Below, one piece after another: positions 1-6,137 of a stretch of DNA of 12,848 bases. Under the pieces are notes generated by a model. The model saw nothing but the letters and a program-made list of their open reading frames with translations, was not told the origin of the DNA and searched no databases. Position 1 is the first letter of the stretch. Every line of letters starts with the position of its first letter. The stretch is from Bacilli bacterium (GTDB taxonomy: Bacteria > Bacillota_I > Bacilli_A > RF39 > UBA660): assembly GCA_024693165.1 (NCBI GenBank), contig JAILLM010000151.1, positions 1-12,848 on the forward strand, in the 5' to 3' direction. A program made the translations under genes and the position numbers.

Positions 1-2
1 TT

Positions 3-89
3 CACAAATGAAATATATATTAAATGAAACTCCAGTAAAAACAACTAATGGATTTAAAATTAATAATATCAGTTTTGATTTAGATATTC
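3..89 (+). repeat. Inverted repeat, left arm (copy of the sufD start)
   Basis: This stretch is the reverse complement of 269-355, with 86 of 87 positions identical (single difference at 74 versus 284). The arms enclose 179 bases. The arm contains a second copy of the sufD start codon (8-10) and its first 27 codons, but not the Shine-Dalgarno, because identity ends two bases before the window edge. The copied frame runs on to a stop at 125-127 after 39 codons, so it is not a real gene. A fold-back at a contig end is the simplest explanation; a true inverted duplication is possible. Confidence 0.95.
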
Positions 90-350
90 AATTATACAAT
101 CATTCTTTAAAACTTCATACTTTTTAACAATTATATTTAATTCGTAATCAAGAGTTTCTTCAAGTTCTATCTTAGAAGACTCTTTTTTATTTACTTTATT
201 AATTGAAATGTCAATTTTATCCATTTCTTCACAAGTGATGTTAATAATATTTAATTTATAAACAATAGGAATATCTAAATCAACACTGATATTATTAATT
301 TTAAATCCATTAGTTGTTTTTACTGGAGTTTCATTTAATATATATTTCAT
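69..350 (-). CDS. sufD: SufD-like protein, N-terminal part, broken by the inverted repeat
   Basis: The frame has 93 codons and a strong AGGAGGTG site five bases before the ATG; it begins 11 bases after sufB ends. Its opening (ETPVKTTNGFKINNISVDL) resembles the short N-terminal segment of SufD proteins that precedes the beta-helix. SufD partners SufB and SufC in the SufBC2D scaffold that builds Fe-S clusters. A complete SufD is usually about 300-430 residues, so most of the protein is missing. From about position 89 down, the reading frame runs through the inverted copy of its own start, and the last seven residues and the TGA stop come from that copy. It is the only frame here ending in TGA; all intact genes end in TAA or TAG. 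The SufD call rests on operon position and a short sequence resemblance. Confidence 0.55.
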   Translation of the reverse strand: MKYILNETPVKTTNGFKINNISVDLDIPIVYKLNIINITCEEMDKIDISINKVNKKESSKIELEETLDYELNIIVKKYEVLKNDCIIEYLNQN

Positions 351-355
351 TTGTG
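269..355 (-). repeat. Inverted repeat, right arm (authentic sufD start)
   Basis: This is the partner of the arm at 3-89. It is judged the original copy because it sits in full operon context: an AGGAGGTG Shine-Dalgarno lies just upstream of the ATG at 350, and the sufB stop codon is eleven bases away. The copy at the window edge has no such context. Confidence 0.95.
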
Positions 356-361
356 CACCTC

Positions 362-1756
362 CTAACCAATGGTTCCTTCTAATTCTAAGTTGATAAGTCT
401 ATTCATTTCAACAGCATATTCAACTGGGAATGATTTAGAAATAGGTTCAGCAAATCCTCTAACTATTAATGCTTTAGCTTCTTCTTCAGACAAACCTCTA
501 GACATTAAATAGAATATTGCTTTATCAGATATCTTTCCAATTGTAGCTTCATGAGCAAATGTAACTTCATCAGTTTCAAGTCTATTAACAGGAATTGTAT
601 CTGATCTAGATTCAGAATCTAACATTAATGATTCACAATTAAGATTTAATTTAGAATTCTTAGCATTTTTTTTAACCCAAGCATCACTTCTAAACGTACA
701 AATACCACCATCTTTAGAAATGGATTTAGAATTAACTACAGTTGAAGTATTCTTAGCATTATGAATAACTTTTAAACCGGTATCTAAGTTTTGTCCTTTA
801 CCTGCGAATGATATCGCAGTAAATTCACAAGTTGCATTTTCACCATTAAGAACACTTAATGGATATAACATAGATACTTTTGATCCAAATGAACCCATAA
901 TCCATTCGATTTTACCATTTTTACCAACAAAACACTTCTTAGTATTTAGGTTTAACATATTTTTAGACCAGTTTTCAATTGTAGAAAATCTAAGATATGC
1001 ATCATCATTAACAAATAATTCAACACAACCAGCATGAATATTTAATTCATTATAACCAGGAGCAGAACATCCTTCGATAAATTGAAGTTCTGCACCTTCA
1101 TCAACCACGATTAATGTATGTTCAAATTGTCCAGCACCTGGAGCGTTAAGTCTAAAGTATGATTGTAAAGGAATATCTAATTTAACTCCTTTAGGCACAT
1201 ATATAAATGATCCACCTGAGAATAGGGCATAATGTAATGCGATATACTTGTGATCATTTAAAGGGACTGCTTTTGAAAAGTATTTCTTAACTAGTTCAGG
1301 ATATTCTTTAATAGCTGTATCAAAATCAGTGTAGATGACTCCTAATTTTTCAACTTTTTCTGAAAGGTTATGATATACAGCTTCAGAATCATATTGAGCA
1401 CCAACACCTGCAAGTGATTGTTTTTCAGCTTCAGGAATACCTAATTTATCAAATACATTTCTAATATCTTCAGGAACATCATCCCAAGTCATTTGTTTTT
1501 TAGTTTCAGGTTTGATATAAGTAGCAATTTTATTTATATCAAGTTCAGTAAGTTCAGGGCCCCAATCTGGATTATTAAGTTCATTAAAAGTCTTTAAAGC
1601 TTTTAATCTAATATCTAAAACCCAATCAGGTTCTTCTTTTTCTTTTGATATAAGTCTTACAACATCTTCTGAAATACCAATACCTTTTTTTAGATATCTA
1701 GTTTCAGTTTTAATATTATAAATATTTTCATCTATATTATCGATTCTAGTTTTCAT
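362..1756 (-). CDS. sufB: Fe-S cluster assembly protein SufB
   Basis: SufB is the core scaffold of the SufBC2D complex in the cytoplasm, on which Fe-S clusters are built from SufS-derived sulfur. The 464 residues match the usual full length (about 465). The C-terminal part carries the Firmicute-type pattern SDTIP (about 385-389), then HEA (about 402-404), an FYLMSRGLSEEEA helix and a PVEYAVEMNRL stretch near the end. As in Bacillus SufB, and unlike E. coli SufB, there is no Cys just before the SDTIP segment. The middle (about 170-380) has the beta-rich pattern of the SufB/SufD beta-helix core, including an HAGCVEL segment. The ATG at 1756 overlaps the sufC stop by 11 bases and has an AAGGA site inside sufC, suggesting translational coupling. 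The stop is TAG. Confidence 0.97.
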   Translation of the reverse strand: MKTRIDNIDENIYNIKTETRYLKKGIGISEDVVRLISKEKEEPDWVLDIRLKALKTFNELNNPDWGPELTELDINKIATYIKPETKKQMTWDDVPEDIRNVFDKLGIPEAEKQSLAGVGAQYDSEAVYHNLSEKVEKLGVIYTDFDTAIKEYPELVKKYFSKAVPLNDHKYIALHYALFSGGSFIYVPKGVKLDIPLQSYFRLNAPGAGQFEHTLIVVDEGAELQFIEGCSAPGYNELNIHAGCVELFVNDDAYLRFSTIENWSKNMLNLNTKKCFVGKNGKIEWIMGSFGSKVSMLYPLSVLNGENATCEFTAISFAGKGQNLDTGLKVIHNAKNTSTVVNSKSISKDGGICTFRSDAWVKKNAKNSKLNLNCESLMLDSESRSDTIPVNRLETDEVTFAHEATIGKISDKAIFYLMSRGLSEEEAKALIVRGFAEPISKSFPVEYAVEMNRLINLELEGTIG

Positions 1757-2507
1757 TCTTTAATCCTTCGATAATTTCTTTATATCCTTCTTTATCAATT
1801 CTATCAGCTAAAGAAGCATCTCCACTTAGAACAATCTTTCCATCAACTAAAACATGAACATAATCTACATCTAAATTCTTAAGTAATTTAGTAGAGTGAG
1901 TAATAATAATTACTGAATTATTATCGTTTTTAAATAAATTAATGCCGTTAGACACTATATTTATAGCATCTACGTCTAATCCTGAATCAGTTTCATCAAG
2001 AATCGCTAACTTAGGATTTAATATTAACATTTGAAGTATTTCGTTCTTTTTCTTTTCACCACCAGAGAATCCAACATTTAAATCTCTAGTAGTATATTTA
2101 GTAGGTATACTAAGTTTATTCATATAGTCTTCAACTTCTTTAGAGAAATTATAAAGGTTTAATTTTTCGTCACTAACATTTTGTTTAGCACTCTTAAGAA
2201 ATTGTGCTACTGTGATACCAGGAATTTCTTCTGGAGTTTGGAATGACATAAATACTCCAGCTTTAGCGATATTATTAACTTTTTCATTTGTAATATCTTT
2301 TCCATCAAATTTAATAGATCCTTCAGTCTTTTCATATTCTGGATTATTAAATATTGTATTAGCTAAAGTAGATTTACCAGCTCCATTAGGTCCCATGATT
2401 ACATGTATTTCACCATAATTGACTGTTAAATCTAATCCTTTAAGTATTTGTTTATCTAAATCTTTAACTTTAGTATGTATATTTTTAATTTCTAATAATT
2501 TCTTCAT
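1746..2507 (-). CDS. sufC: Fe-S cluster assembly ATPase SufC
   Basis: SufC is the ABC-type ATPase of the SufBC2D scaffold; it drives conformational change in SufB-SufD and is not a transporter. The 253-residue length is typical. Motifs visible: Walker A GPNGAGKST at 39-47, Q-loop Gln90 in SFQTPEEIPG, a signature FSGGEKKK at 147-154 of the SufC variety, Walker B LAILDE ending at Glu172 followed by TDSGLD, and the H-loop His204. It follows the Rrf2 gene by only nine bases. The GGAGG Shine-Dalgarno begins immediately after, and overlaps, the regulator's TAA stop, so the two are co-transcribed. Its own end overlaps sufB. Confidence 0.97.
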   Translation of the reverse strand: MKKLLEIKNIHTKVKDLDKQILKGLDLTVNYGEIHVIMGPNGAGKSTLANTIFNNPEYEKTEGSIKFDGKDITNEKVNNIAKAGVFMSFQTPEEIPGITVAQFLKSAKQNVSDEKLNLYNFSKEVEDYMNKLSIPTKYTTRDLNVGFSGGEKKKNEILQMLILNPKLAILDETDSGLDVDAINIVSNGINLFKNDNNSVIIITHSTKLLKNLDVDYVHVLVDGKIVLSGDASLADRIDKEGYKEIIEGLKNEN

Positions 2508-2516
2508 AATTCCTCC

Positions 2517-2906
2517 TTATAATAAATCCTTAAGTGTTTTATTATCAAAGAATTCATTTAAAGTGTTATCTAAATCACACCATAACTTCTTTGATATACA
2601 AGTATCCTTCTTAGTACAATTATTATCACAATCAACTGTCTTAATAGGTCCTTCGCTAGCTTTAATGATTTCAAGAACCGAATATTCTTCAGGACTCTTA
2701 TTTAATCTATAACCACCACTAGAGCCTCTAAGTGCCTCAACTAACTTAGCTTTAGTTAAAAGTGCCATAATCTTTTCTAAGTATTTTAATGAAATATCTT
2801 CTTTTTCAGATATTTCTTTTAAAGTAATATAATTATTTGATTCATAATTCTTGGCAAGATATATCATTATAATTAATGCATATCTACCTCTTGTAGAAAT
2901 CTTCAT
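2517..2906 (-). CDS. Rrf2-family transcriptional regulator (IscR/SufR-like)
   Basis: This 129-residue cytoplasmic protein has the Rrf2 layout: the start MKISTRGRYA, a winged helix-turn-helix (roughly 25-70, with ISLKYLEKIMALL as recognition region) and the wing motif LRGSSGGYRL. Cysteines 93, 97 and 103 (C-X3-C-X5-C), with another at 110, lie in the effector segment where IscR-type members bind an Fe-S cluster. It is the first gene of the suf operon, so sensing Fe-S status and controlling suf, including itself, is the natural inference. Its promoter contains a perfect dyad between the -35 and -10. Start: ATG at 2906 after a GGTGAT Shine-Dalgarno. CymR-like cysteine control is an alternative, but the cysteines and suf context favour an Fe-S sensor. 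Confidence 0.93.
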   Translation of the reverse strand: MKISTRGRYALIIMIYLAKNYESNNYITLKEISEKEDISLKYLEKIMALLTKAKLVEALRGSSGGYRLNKSPEEYSVLEIIKASEGPIKTVDCDNNCTKKDTCISKKLWCDLDNTLNEFFDNKTLKDLL

Positions 2907-2921
2907 AAAATCACCAAAAAT

Positions 2922-2951
2922 ATTATACTACCATTTTGGTAGGAATTACAA
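2922..2951 (-). promoter_or_regulatory. Promoter of the rrf2-suf operon
   Basis: On the minus strand: -35 TTGTAA (2951-2946), 18-base spacer, -10 TATAAT (2927-2922). The -10 lies six bases from the GGTGAT Shine-Dalgarno of the Rrf2 gene, giving almost no leader. Confidence 0.75.
2928..2942. promoter_or_regulatory. Dyad operator in the rrf2-suf promoter
   Basis: The perfect 6-3-6 dyad CTACCATTTTGGTAG fills most of the spacer between -35 and -10, so a bound dimer would block RNA polymerase. The adjacent Rrf2 protein is the obvious candidate for binding. On the minus strand its right half and the -10 form TGGTAGTATA, a decamer found again in the Fic gene promoter. Confidence 0.6.
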
Positions 2952-2977
2952 TAAAAAAGAAAACTTCTTAACGAAGT
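2952..2977 (-). terminator. Intrinsic terminator of the Fic gene
   Basis: On the minus strand the stem ACTTC/GAAGT (2977-2963) with a five-base loop is followed by a T-rich run (TTTTCTTTTTT). The TAA stop of the Fic gene lies in the loop. The stem is short and only moderately strong. It ends just before the -35 of the rrf2 promoter. Confidence 0.6.
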
Positions 2978-3888
2978 CCTCTTCTTACTTGTCTAGTACC
3001 ATTTTCAATATTATCACTTGTAAATCCATAATGTTTAGTTTCAAGTGTTAATGGATGAATACTATTTCTTTGTTTAATTTTATTATTTAAATAGTATAAT
3101 TGATCTTCAGCTCTATTTAAATGGAAATTTATCCATGCATTAATAGCATCATTAGTTTTATGTTCTAGATTAAATTCAACGTTATTAAATCTTTTATTAA
3201 ATACTGGACTGTATTCAAGAACTCTAGAAGCCAAATTAACTGGACTTAATTTTAAATTAGTTCCATATAATTCATTAATTCTATCTGTGAATTTAAGATT
3301 TTGAATAGCTCTAGCAGTTCTTTTGTTTGCATCTTTAAATGGTTGTATTTTAGATATTAATAAATTAAGAATAATACCAGCTATATATGGATTATCACTA
3401 CAATCATATGAATATTCATCTTTAAATACTTTTATAACTTCAGCCATATACTTAGGAACATCCTTAGCATATGGGCCATATCCATTTACATACTCATTAC
3501 CATAAATATCTACTGAACCCATTCTATTTTCATTATCTCTATATTCATTAGGACATTCAGGATATAAAATCTTATGAATCTTTTTAATACCTTCTTCAGT
3601 AATGGTATTCTTATTATAAATAAGATTATTATCTAATAATTCCTTAGAACTAATATTACTTCTTTCATTTAAGTTGTTGAAAACTATAAAGTTATTTTCA
3701 ACTCTTCTTGAATAGTCATCAACTTCTTCATCACTATAACCTTCGAAGTTTTTAAATAACACATAAGTACTATCAGTAATATCTTCTAATTGGAATTTAA
3801 CACTATCACTAATTTTAATATTTTTAAGATATTCTTCTAATTCAAAATAGTCATATCTTTTAATTCCATCTTTCACTTTTGTTCCCAT
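2968..3888 (-). CDS. Fic-domain protein with a variant catalytic motif
   Basis: Fic proteins usually transfer AMP or another nucleotide moiety to a target side chain. In this 306-residue protein the flap region (YRDNENRMGSVDIYG, about 117-130, then GPYAKDVPKYM) and the core motif QPFKDANKRTAR (182-193) are clear. The canonical motif begins with His; here the codon is CAA, giving Gln182. The rest of the motif (Phe, Asn, Lys/Arg, Arg) is intact. An upstream SRRVEN (60-65) matches the inhibitory-helix pattern [ST]xxxE[GN] of autoinhibited Fic proteins, with Glu64 as candidate inhibitory residue. Start: ATG at 3888 behind GGTGATAAAT. A TTG ten codons upstream (3918) is rejected because the promoter dyad falls inside that extension. 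The C-terminus is basic (RQVRRGLR). Target and activity are unknown; no antitoxin partner is visible. Confidence 0.85.
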   Translation of the reverse strand: MGTKVKDGIKRYDYFELEEYLKNIKISDSVKFQLEDITDSTYVLFKNFEGYSDEEVDDYSRRVENNFIVFNNLNERSNISSKELLDNNLIYNKNTITEEGIKKIHKILYPECPNEYRDNENRMGSVDIYGNEYVNGYGPYAKDVPKYMAEVIKVFKDEYSYDCSDNPYIAGIILNLLISKIQPFKDANKRTARAIQNLKFTDRINELYGTNLKLSPVNLASRVLEYSPVFNKRFNNVEFNLEHKTNDAINAWINFHLNRAEDQLYYLNNKIKQRNSIHPLTLETKHYGFTSDNIENGTRQVRRGLR

Positions 3889-3903
3889 ATTTATCACCAA
3901 TGT

Positions 3904-3915
3904 GTAGTATACTAC
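3904..3915. promoter_or_regulatory. Palindrome GTAGTATACTAC over the Fic promoter -10
   Basis: This is a perfect 12-base palindrome covering the -10 box of the Fic gene. On the minus strand it reads TGGTAGTATA with its flank, identical over ten bases to the right half of the rrf2-suf operator plus -10. The position suits a repressor site; Rrf2 is a candidate, by inference only. Confidence 0.5.
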
Positions 3916-3937
3916 CAAACTTTATAGTTATAGTCAA
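3909..3937 (-). promoter_or_regulatory. Promoter of the Fic gene
   Basis: On the minus strand: -35 TTGACT (3937-3932), exactly 17 bases, -10 TAGTAT (3914-3909). The -10 lies within the 12-base palindrome at 3904-3915, and the Shine-Dalgarno GGTGAT follows ten bases after the -10. Confidence 0.6.
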
Positions 3938-3955
3938 ATTAATATTTAGCTCTTA

Positions 3956-3984
3956 TTGTAAAATAATTGTTTATTAAATATACT
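3956..3984 (+). promoter_or_regulatory. Promoter of the PrsW gene
   Basis: -35 TTGTAA (3956-3961), 17-base spacer, -10 TATACT (3979-3984). The AAGGAG Shine-Dalgarno at 3991 is six bases downstream, so the leader would be about a dozen bases. Confidence 0.55.
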
Positions 3985-4001
3985 TATTATAAGGAGAGTA
4001 T

Positions 4002-4721
4002 ATGGAAGGTATAAAGTTTTTCTTGGCAATTTTACCAGTATTTGTTTTTGCTTTATATGTATATATACATGATAAAGAAAAAGAACCTACTGATCTTTTA
4101 ATATCATCATTTATATTTGGAATACTTATAGCCATTCCATGTATATATGTTGAAGGCGCTTTAACATCAGCTTTTTCATTTTTACAAAAATCATATATAA
4201 CAAGTTTTATATATGTATTCTTAACAATTGCATTAGTAGAAGAAGGTTATAAATTTTTAGCATCTTATATAGTTTATTATCCAAATAAGAATGTTAATTA
4301 TACATTTGATATGATTGTTTATACATCATTTCTTGGTTTAGGATTTTCATTCTTTGAAAATATTGTTTATTTAAAAACAGTGACATTATCAGCAATAATC
4401 TTAAGAGCATTCACAGCAGTCCCAGTACACTTATCATGTGGAATAGTAATGGGTTATTTCTTATCTCAAATGAAATCTAGTAAAAAGGGTAGTTGGAAGA
4501 TAACTCTAAAAGCAATATTTATTCCTGTATTAATTCATACATTCTATAATTATTATTTAATATACATAACAAACATATTTAAAAGGATACTTGATCCAAC
4601 TAAAGCAGTAATTGTTACTTATTCTTTGCTAGTATTAATTCTTGGATGTTTATTTCTAATGGTTCATTATGTATTATATAAATCTTCAGTTGAAGATAAA
4701 AAAATAAAGACTACTAAGTAG
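4002..4721 (+). CDS. prsW: PrsW-family glutamic intramembrane protease
   Basis: PrsW proteases cleave membrane substrates within or near the bilayer; in Bacillus subtilis PrsW makes the site-1 cut in the anti-sigma factor RsiW. This 239-residue polytopic protein shows the family motifs: EExxK (Glu80, Glu81, Lys84), FEN (Phe118-Asn120) in the next segment, an Arg135 to His143 stretch (RAFTAVPVH), and a late IHTFYNY with His179 and Asn183. There are about seven hydrophobic segments and a Lys-rich cytoplasmic tail. The AAGGAG site six bases before the ATG is strong. It diverges from the Fic gene. No sigma/anti-sigma pair is in the window, so its substrate is unknown here. Residue 195 is one of the few AGG codons in the window. 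Confidence 0.9.
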   Translation: MEGIKFFLAILPVFVFALYVYIHDKEKEPTDLLISSFIFGILIAIPCIYVEGALTSAFSFLQKSYITSFIYVFLTIALVEEGYKFLASYIVYYPNKNVNYTFDMIVYTSFLGLGFSFFENIVYLKTVTLSAIILRAFTAVPVHLSCGIVMGYFLSQMKSSKKGSWKITLKAIFIPVLIHTFYNYYLIYITNIFKRILDPTKAVIVTYSLLVLILGCLFLMVHYVLYKSSVEDKKIKTTK

Positions 4722-4726
4722 TCTTT
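4706..4726. terminator. Bidirectional terminator between PrsW and NlpC/P60 genes
   Basis: A perfect nine-base stem (AAAGACTAC with GTAGTCTTT) has a three-base loop. It is followed by TTTATTATT on the plus strand and TTTATTTTTTT on the minus strand, so it serves both convergent genes. The TAG stop of the PrsW gene lies in the right arm. Confidence 0.88.
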
Positions 4727-4728
4727 TA

Positions 4729-6057
4729 TTATTCCCAATAATCTGTATAAGCTCCATCTTCTGAATAGAAATCAGAAAGAGTTGCTACATAACTATAAGT
4801 GTTTTCTTTATAAAGGTCAGAATTTCTATCAACATAATTCTTTTTATTAATTCTAAGTCCTTTATTTAGTGATTCGGCAATATAGATGTATTTATCATCT
4901 TTACCAGCTATTAAAGCAATGTGACCATTCCATCCAATTATGTCACCAACTTTATATTTATTTGAATTCATAAATTCGTATGTAATAGTATGATGTGGAC
5001 CTAAATCACTTAAATCAAATCCTTGTTCATTAAATCCTGAACCAAAGTCTCCGACATCTTTACCACTATTTAAGAATGCCCAAGAAACAAATCCAGAGCA
5101 ATCAAGACCATTTGGATATAAACCACCAATAGTCCATCCATATAAATCATCATAGTTTGGTAATCCACAACCCCACATTTGAGGTTTGCAATGACTCTTC
5201 TTTAAATCAGCATATTTATTTTCGCTTAAATATAAGCCTTTGTGGTAGTATCTTCCTTCGCCATCAACATATCTTTGACCACTTGTGTTATTAAGTCTTC
5301 CGTGTTCAAAGAAGTAAGGTACTTTATATTTAAAGTTTAATGTAATAAATCTAATAACTTGAAGTAGGGCAGCTCTAGTACCTTCACCCTCAGCTTGTAC
5401 CCTAGAATCTAATATTTTATCTAAAAGAGAAGCTTCTTCTTCAGTATAAGCATGACAAGGAACTGTCTTTTTTTTATCATCTAATTCTTGTTTTCTAATT
5501 AAATCAGTAACAGTAACAGTAGTTTCATCACTTACACCATTTATATATGAAACTTTTACTTTTGTAGATCCAACATTTTTACCAGTAATCTTACCATCAA
5601 CAATTTCTACAATTGATGGATCTTCACTTTCCCAAGTTAATGTATAATCTTTAAGACTACCAACAATTGAAACATTAGCTCTTAGGTTATAAGCTTCATC
5701 AGGAGCTAAGTAATAATCATGAGTATTTAATTCTATATTACTTATATCATTAATAGATACTTCGATTGGTTTTTCACTATTTGTTAAGAAGTTTTTAACT
5801 TTGATAATAAACTCACCATCTTTAACAGGGAATGAGCATTTATTATCTACTGGTTTAATCCAATCTAATCCATTAATAGTACATGATGAGAATGTATCAG
5901 TATTCTTAAGACTGATAGTTAATGTCTTTGATAAATCATCGTTTAAATTGCTATATGAAATATTTTCAATACTAATAGGTCTGCTTAAGAAAAAACAAAC
6001 CGTTACTGAAATACTTCCAAAGAGAACTATTATTATTCCTATCATTATTTTTTTCAT
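4729..6057 (-). CDS. Membrane-anchored NlpC/P60 cell-wall hydrolase with Big_2-like domain
   Basis: This is a 442-residue extracytoplasmic protein. Residues about 4-24 form an uncleaved-looking N-terminal anchor. A beta-rich segment follows (about 30-105), then a Big_2-like Ig fold (about 108-185: LTWESEDPSIVEI, then GKITGKNVGSTKVKVSY). The C-terminal half is a papain-like NlpC/P60 domain with NGLDCSGFVSWAF (catalytic Cys320), VGDIIGWNGHIALIAG (His379) and a third polar residue near Glu395 in IYIAES. Such enzymes cut peptide stems of peptidoglycan. Between Big_2 and NlpC lies an unassigned stretch with several Cys (201, 290, 297) and many Tyr/Gly. Start: ATG at 6057 with AGGTGAG. It forms its own unit, bounded by a terminator on each side. 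Confidence 0.88.
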   Translation of the reverse strand: MKKIMIGIIIVLFGSISVTVCFFLSRPISIENISYSNLNDDLSKTLTISLKNTDTFSSCTINGLDWIKPVDNKCSFPVKDGEFIIKVKNFLTNSEKPIEVSINDISNIELNTHDYYLAPDEAYNLRANVSIVGSLKDYTLTWESEDPSIVEIVDGKITGKNVGSTKVKVSYINGVSDETTVTVTDLIRKQELDDKKKTVPCHAYTEEEASLLDKILDSRVQAEGEGTRAALLQVIRFITLNFKYKVPYFFEHGRLNNTSGQRYVDGEGRYYHKGLYLSENKYADLKKSHCKPQMWGCGLPNYDDLYGWTIGGLYPNGLDCSGFVSWAFLNSGKDVGDFGSGFNEQGFDLSDLGPHHTITYEFMNSNKYKVGDIIGWNGHIALIAGKDDKYIYIAESLNKGLRINKKNYVDRNSDLYKENTYSYVATLSDFYSEDGAYTDYWE

Positions 6058-6076
6058 ATATAACTCACCTAGATTA

Positions 6077-6082
6077 ATTATA
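6077..6082 (-). promoter_or_regulatory. Candidate -10 box of the NlpC/P60 gene
   Basis: TATAAT on the minus strand lies six bases before the AGGTGAG Shine-Dalgarno. No good -35 is seen at 16-18 bases, because that region is occupied by the T-run of the upstream terminator. Confidence 0.4.
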
Positions 6083-6091
6083 AAATATTTC

Positions 6092-6128
6092 CAAAAAAAT
6101 AACTACAAGATATTTCAACTTGTAGTTA
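6092..6128 (-). terminator. Intrinsic terminator after the zinc-ribbon/TPM operon
   Basis: On the minus strand a perfect ten-base stem (TAACTACAAG with CTTGTAGTTA) around a nine-base loop is followed by seven T residues. It lies about ten bases after the TPM gene stop. Confidence 0.93.
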
Positions 6129-6137
6129 ATTGTTTTA

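Noticed and set aside
8..127. A second, plus-strand sufD-like gene at the left edge
   Set aside because: It is the inverted-repeat copy, stops after 39 codons, and lacks the Shine-Dalgarno.
2212..3051. Plus-strand ORFs over sufC, rrf2 and the end of the Fic gene
   Set aside because: They are frame shadows of well-supported minus-strand genes, without Shine-Dalgarno sites or recognisable protein features.
3323..3505. Plus-strand 60-codon ORF inside the Fic gene
   Set aside because: Antisense shadow of the Fic domain.
4576..5412. Reassigned AGG codon (Met instead of Arg, as reported in some uncultured Bacilli)
   Set aside because: I see only two in-frame AGG codons (PrsW residue 195 and NlpC/P60 residue 219), both at non-conserved positions, so the window cannot decide it.
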